From Enoplolaimus lenunculus (lineage: Eukaryota > Nematoda > Enoplea > Enoplida > Thoracostomopsidae), in the NCBI GenBank assembly GCA_030248215.1, contig JASANG010000258.1, positions 106,128-170,127 on the forward strand: 64,000 bases of DNA. The letters are read 5' to 3'. Made by a program: the position numbers and the translations under genes. The stretch's first letter is position 1. Every line of letters starts with the position of its first letter. The notes under the pieces are model-generated. The model worked only from the letters and a program-made list of their open reading frames with translations, was not told where the DNA came from and made no database searches. Of this stretch, positions 61,822-64,000 are shown piece by piece.

Positions 61822-61998
61822 AATTATTGTGTTACCTTTGCTGCTAATCTACAATTTATTTACGGGTAAATTAGCCGAGTGTTATGGTCTCAACTGTATA
61901 AAAAATTCACAAAAAAAGATGAGTTTGGCTGATTATTGTTATTACAACCTTTAATTTGCGTACAGGAGGCAATATTTTGTTCAAATTTTGGTATTTGT

Positions 61999-62146
61999 AC
62001 TGTAGTGACCCGAATAAGAGGAGGAACTGATGTTTATTTGACCTCTACAGAGGGTATCCCCTGCTATTCGGTTACGGACTGTTATACGATCTCCTATTAA
62101 CTGGGACTCAAAATGGGGATTACCCCCCTCATATTACCCGCTCTTA
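61999..62146 (-). mobile_element. Family E, internally deleted
   Basis: CTGTAGTGACCCGAATAAGA at the left; the right part GGGACTCAAAATGGGGATTA jumps in early and the terminal repeat is lost. Confidence 0.7.
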
Positions 62147-62226
62147 GTCTTTCAAGAAAATGGAAGTCGGATTATCAGGCGCAGTAATCTTGGACGGTGG
62201 CAGCTCGCGGATCATCGAAATATGCA

Positions 62227-62295
62227 CATTCTTAGGCTTAGGCTTAGGAATATGCTTATAATACTGTTCCGCCCCCCCTGTTCTTCACATTGGCC
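62227..62295 (-). mobile_element. Family A right-end fragment
   Basis: ATTCTTAGGCTTAGGCTTAG then ATACTGTTCCGCC and TTCTTCACATTGGCC. Confidence 0.7.
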
Positions 62296-62695
62296 ATAAA
62301 ACTGAACGACATAAATACAAAATAAGTTTCAAGCAACTATGAGCATCAAACAAAATATATTTCGATTAATTTGCTTAATATCTAAGCCAAGCTTTCTACT
62401 GCCCCTGTAAATGTCAAAAACATCGTCTGTCCGAAATGTAGCGAAAAAATGTAACAATAAAATTTGGTAGCTAAGTAATTACTGAAATTATTGATAAACA
62501 TTGCCGTGACAGCTATTTATTGAACAAAATAATATCGTATCCGGTAGGTCTTGTAACATTCGAACCAGGTAATGGTAAGGTATGAAGTTGAGCACATTTA
62601 TTGCATTTGATCTATTCTACTTTTATGCTGGTTTTCAGATTTGCAATTGCAGCAGTTCGTTAGTTTGAAAACTTAGTAAACTTGTGGTAGTTGAT
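62296..62695. other. No feature recognised
   Basis: AT-rich sequence. Confidence 0.45.
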
Positions 62696-62921
62696 ACAGT
62701 AGTGATCCGAATAGGGGATAATAAGATGGGGTCCCTACTTGGAGTCCCATTCAATACGAGTCCGTGTGCCAAATAAGACACCGTGAGCGGATAGAGTCAC
62801 TAACACTAATTAGAGTTCATAAATGTCAATTATTCAAAATTGTAGTCGCATAAATGACTCCAGTACCAAATAAACTTGTATTCGACAGTTTAAAGCATAC
62901 TTAAGTTTGAAGGTACATTCC
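62696..62921 (+). mobile_element. Family E, right end lost
   Basis: ACAGTAGTGATCCGAATAGG at the left; matches to about GCATACTTAAGTTTGAAGGT. Confidence 0.68.
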
Positions 62922-63621
62922 TTATTTACTCACCAGACTTATGCTAACCAAAACATACTTAACCAATCAGGTGCAGATGTTCCGTTGACTCCTATTCCGG
63001 TGGAACATAACTAAAATGGTTGAAAGTAGCGACTATAATATGCTATCTTACGATTACATTATGAATTAATGCTATGCAACGTCGATAATAATTAATTACG
63101 CGTATGCGCAGTGAAAAATCTCTACAAGACGTGACAGCAGCATTTAGCGTTGACTTTTTCTCTCAAATAATGCAAATAAGCCAATAAGAAACTGCATGAT
63201 TTGATTTGCATAAGTAATAAAATAGCATTTTTAATCATTACACTTTTTGTTTTAAAGTAGGAAAAACTTAATTATTTCTGTGTCTTGCTTACATTTTCGG
63301 TTAATTTCCCACAGGGTCTTAAAGCCGGTAGGAACCGAAAGATCATTCGGGTTCATGTTCCTTGATGGTTTTGAAAAAATGAAATATTTACACATTCTTT
63401 AGGTTCGATTGGTTCCTTCTTTTTAAACATTCTTGATGCAGTGAGTCTCAGACCAAAATTGGCGTTAATATGCCAATGCTATGAAAGTGCTGTGTACTGA
63501 TTTTTGTTTACTAATGAAATTAATCTTAAGATCGAAGCATGTTGATACATAAGATCAGCGCAATTTTACCTGATTTTGAAAGAGCAAATGTTTAAAGTCG
63601 ACGGTGACTTCTAGGAAAGAG
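62922..63621. other. No gene; possible family H remnant
   Basis: About 63100-63145 (GAAAAATCTCTACAAGACGT) recalls the family H interior. Nothing else recognised. Confidence 0.4.
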
Positions 63622-64000
63622 TGCAACTTACCCAATTAAAAGTGTTGTATGCAACTTACCCAATTAAAAGTGTTGTATGCAACTTACCCAATTAAAAGTG
63701 TTGTATGCAACTTACCCAATTAAAAGTGTTGTATGCAACTTACCCAATTAAAAGTGTTGTATGCAACTTACCCAATTAAAAGTGTTGTATGCAACTTACC
63801 CAATTAAAAGTGTTGTATGCAACTTACCCAATTAAAAGTGTTGTATGCAACTTACCCAATTGGGAGTGTTGTATGCAACTTACCCAATTGGGAGTGTTGT
63901 ATGCAACTTACCCAATTGGGAGTGTTGTATGCAACTTACCCAATTGGGAGTGTTGTATGCAACTTACCCAATTGGGAGTGTTGTATGCAACTTACCCAAT
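63622..64000. repeat. 28-bp tandem array running off the window, at least 13 copies
   Basis: Unit joins TGCAACTTACCCAATTAAAA and GTGTTGTA. From about 63860 every unit reads ATTGGGAG instead of ATTAAAAG, a clean switch between two subtypes. The array continues beyond 64000. Confidence 0.95.

Noticed and set aside
63622-64000. Possible CRISPR array
   Set aside because: The 28-bp units follow each other with no spacers and the genome is eukaryotic. The same holds for the 31-bp array at 57256 and the 75-bp array at 8706.

Overview
This is a eukaryotic, AT-rich, intron-rich and very repeat-rich window, most likely from an invertebrate animal. The only gene recognised with confidence is the 3' half of a PDE1-type (Ca2+/calmodulin-dependent) cyclic nucleotide phosphodiesterase on the + strand. 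Nine exons (2121-9947) join in consistent phase through GT-AG introns into 334 residues, from inside the catalytic domain to a short charged C-terminus. The N-terminal calmodulin-binding exons lie left of the window. The species cannot be fixed. The hexamer TTAGGC (read as CCTAAG on the other strand) pervades the window and is the nematode telomere repeat, but here it sits inside transposon-like elements, so it is only a weak taxonomic hint.

Region 101-2152 is the standout. About 40 tandem copies of a 51-bp unit lie directly in front of the first PDE1 exon. Each unit is a copy of that exon's own 3' splice site plus about the first 30-35 coding bases ([12 protein letters not shown]). The array is the intron/exon boundary itself, amplified, with 51 bp equal to 17 codons.

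From 2262 to 9906 the PDE1 introns are largely filled with short nonautonomous transposons, several starting within about 10-70 bp of an exon end. From 9948 to 64000 almost everything is a mosaic of at least fifteen MITE-like or foldback families (labelled A-O here), each with terminal inverted repeats, plus tandem arrays (28, 31, 45, 48 and 75 bp units, a 2.1-kb TTAGGC-type array with a 614-bp higher-order duplication, and TAG, TTG, CAA and TA microsatellites). A and B look hAT-like (8-bp target duplications, GGCC ends). C, D and E are flanked by TA. H is flanked by TTAA with CCC termini, piggyBac-like, and carries a tRNA-like core. A minisatellite growing inside a short inverted-repeat element is a recurring theme (A, B, C, L).

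Beyond PDE1 there are two weak gene signals on the + strand: a polyglutamine-encoding candidate internal exon at 37811-38045, and a phase-compatible downstream open segment at 61667-61821. A tRNA-like sequence at 23292-23363 has good D, anticodon and T arms but a non-pairing acceptor stem. No LTR retroelement, retroviral copy, Polinton, CRISPR array or rRNA gene was recognised. Most long open frames in the window are by-products of tandem repeats.
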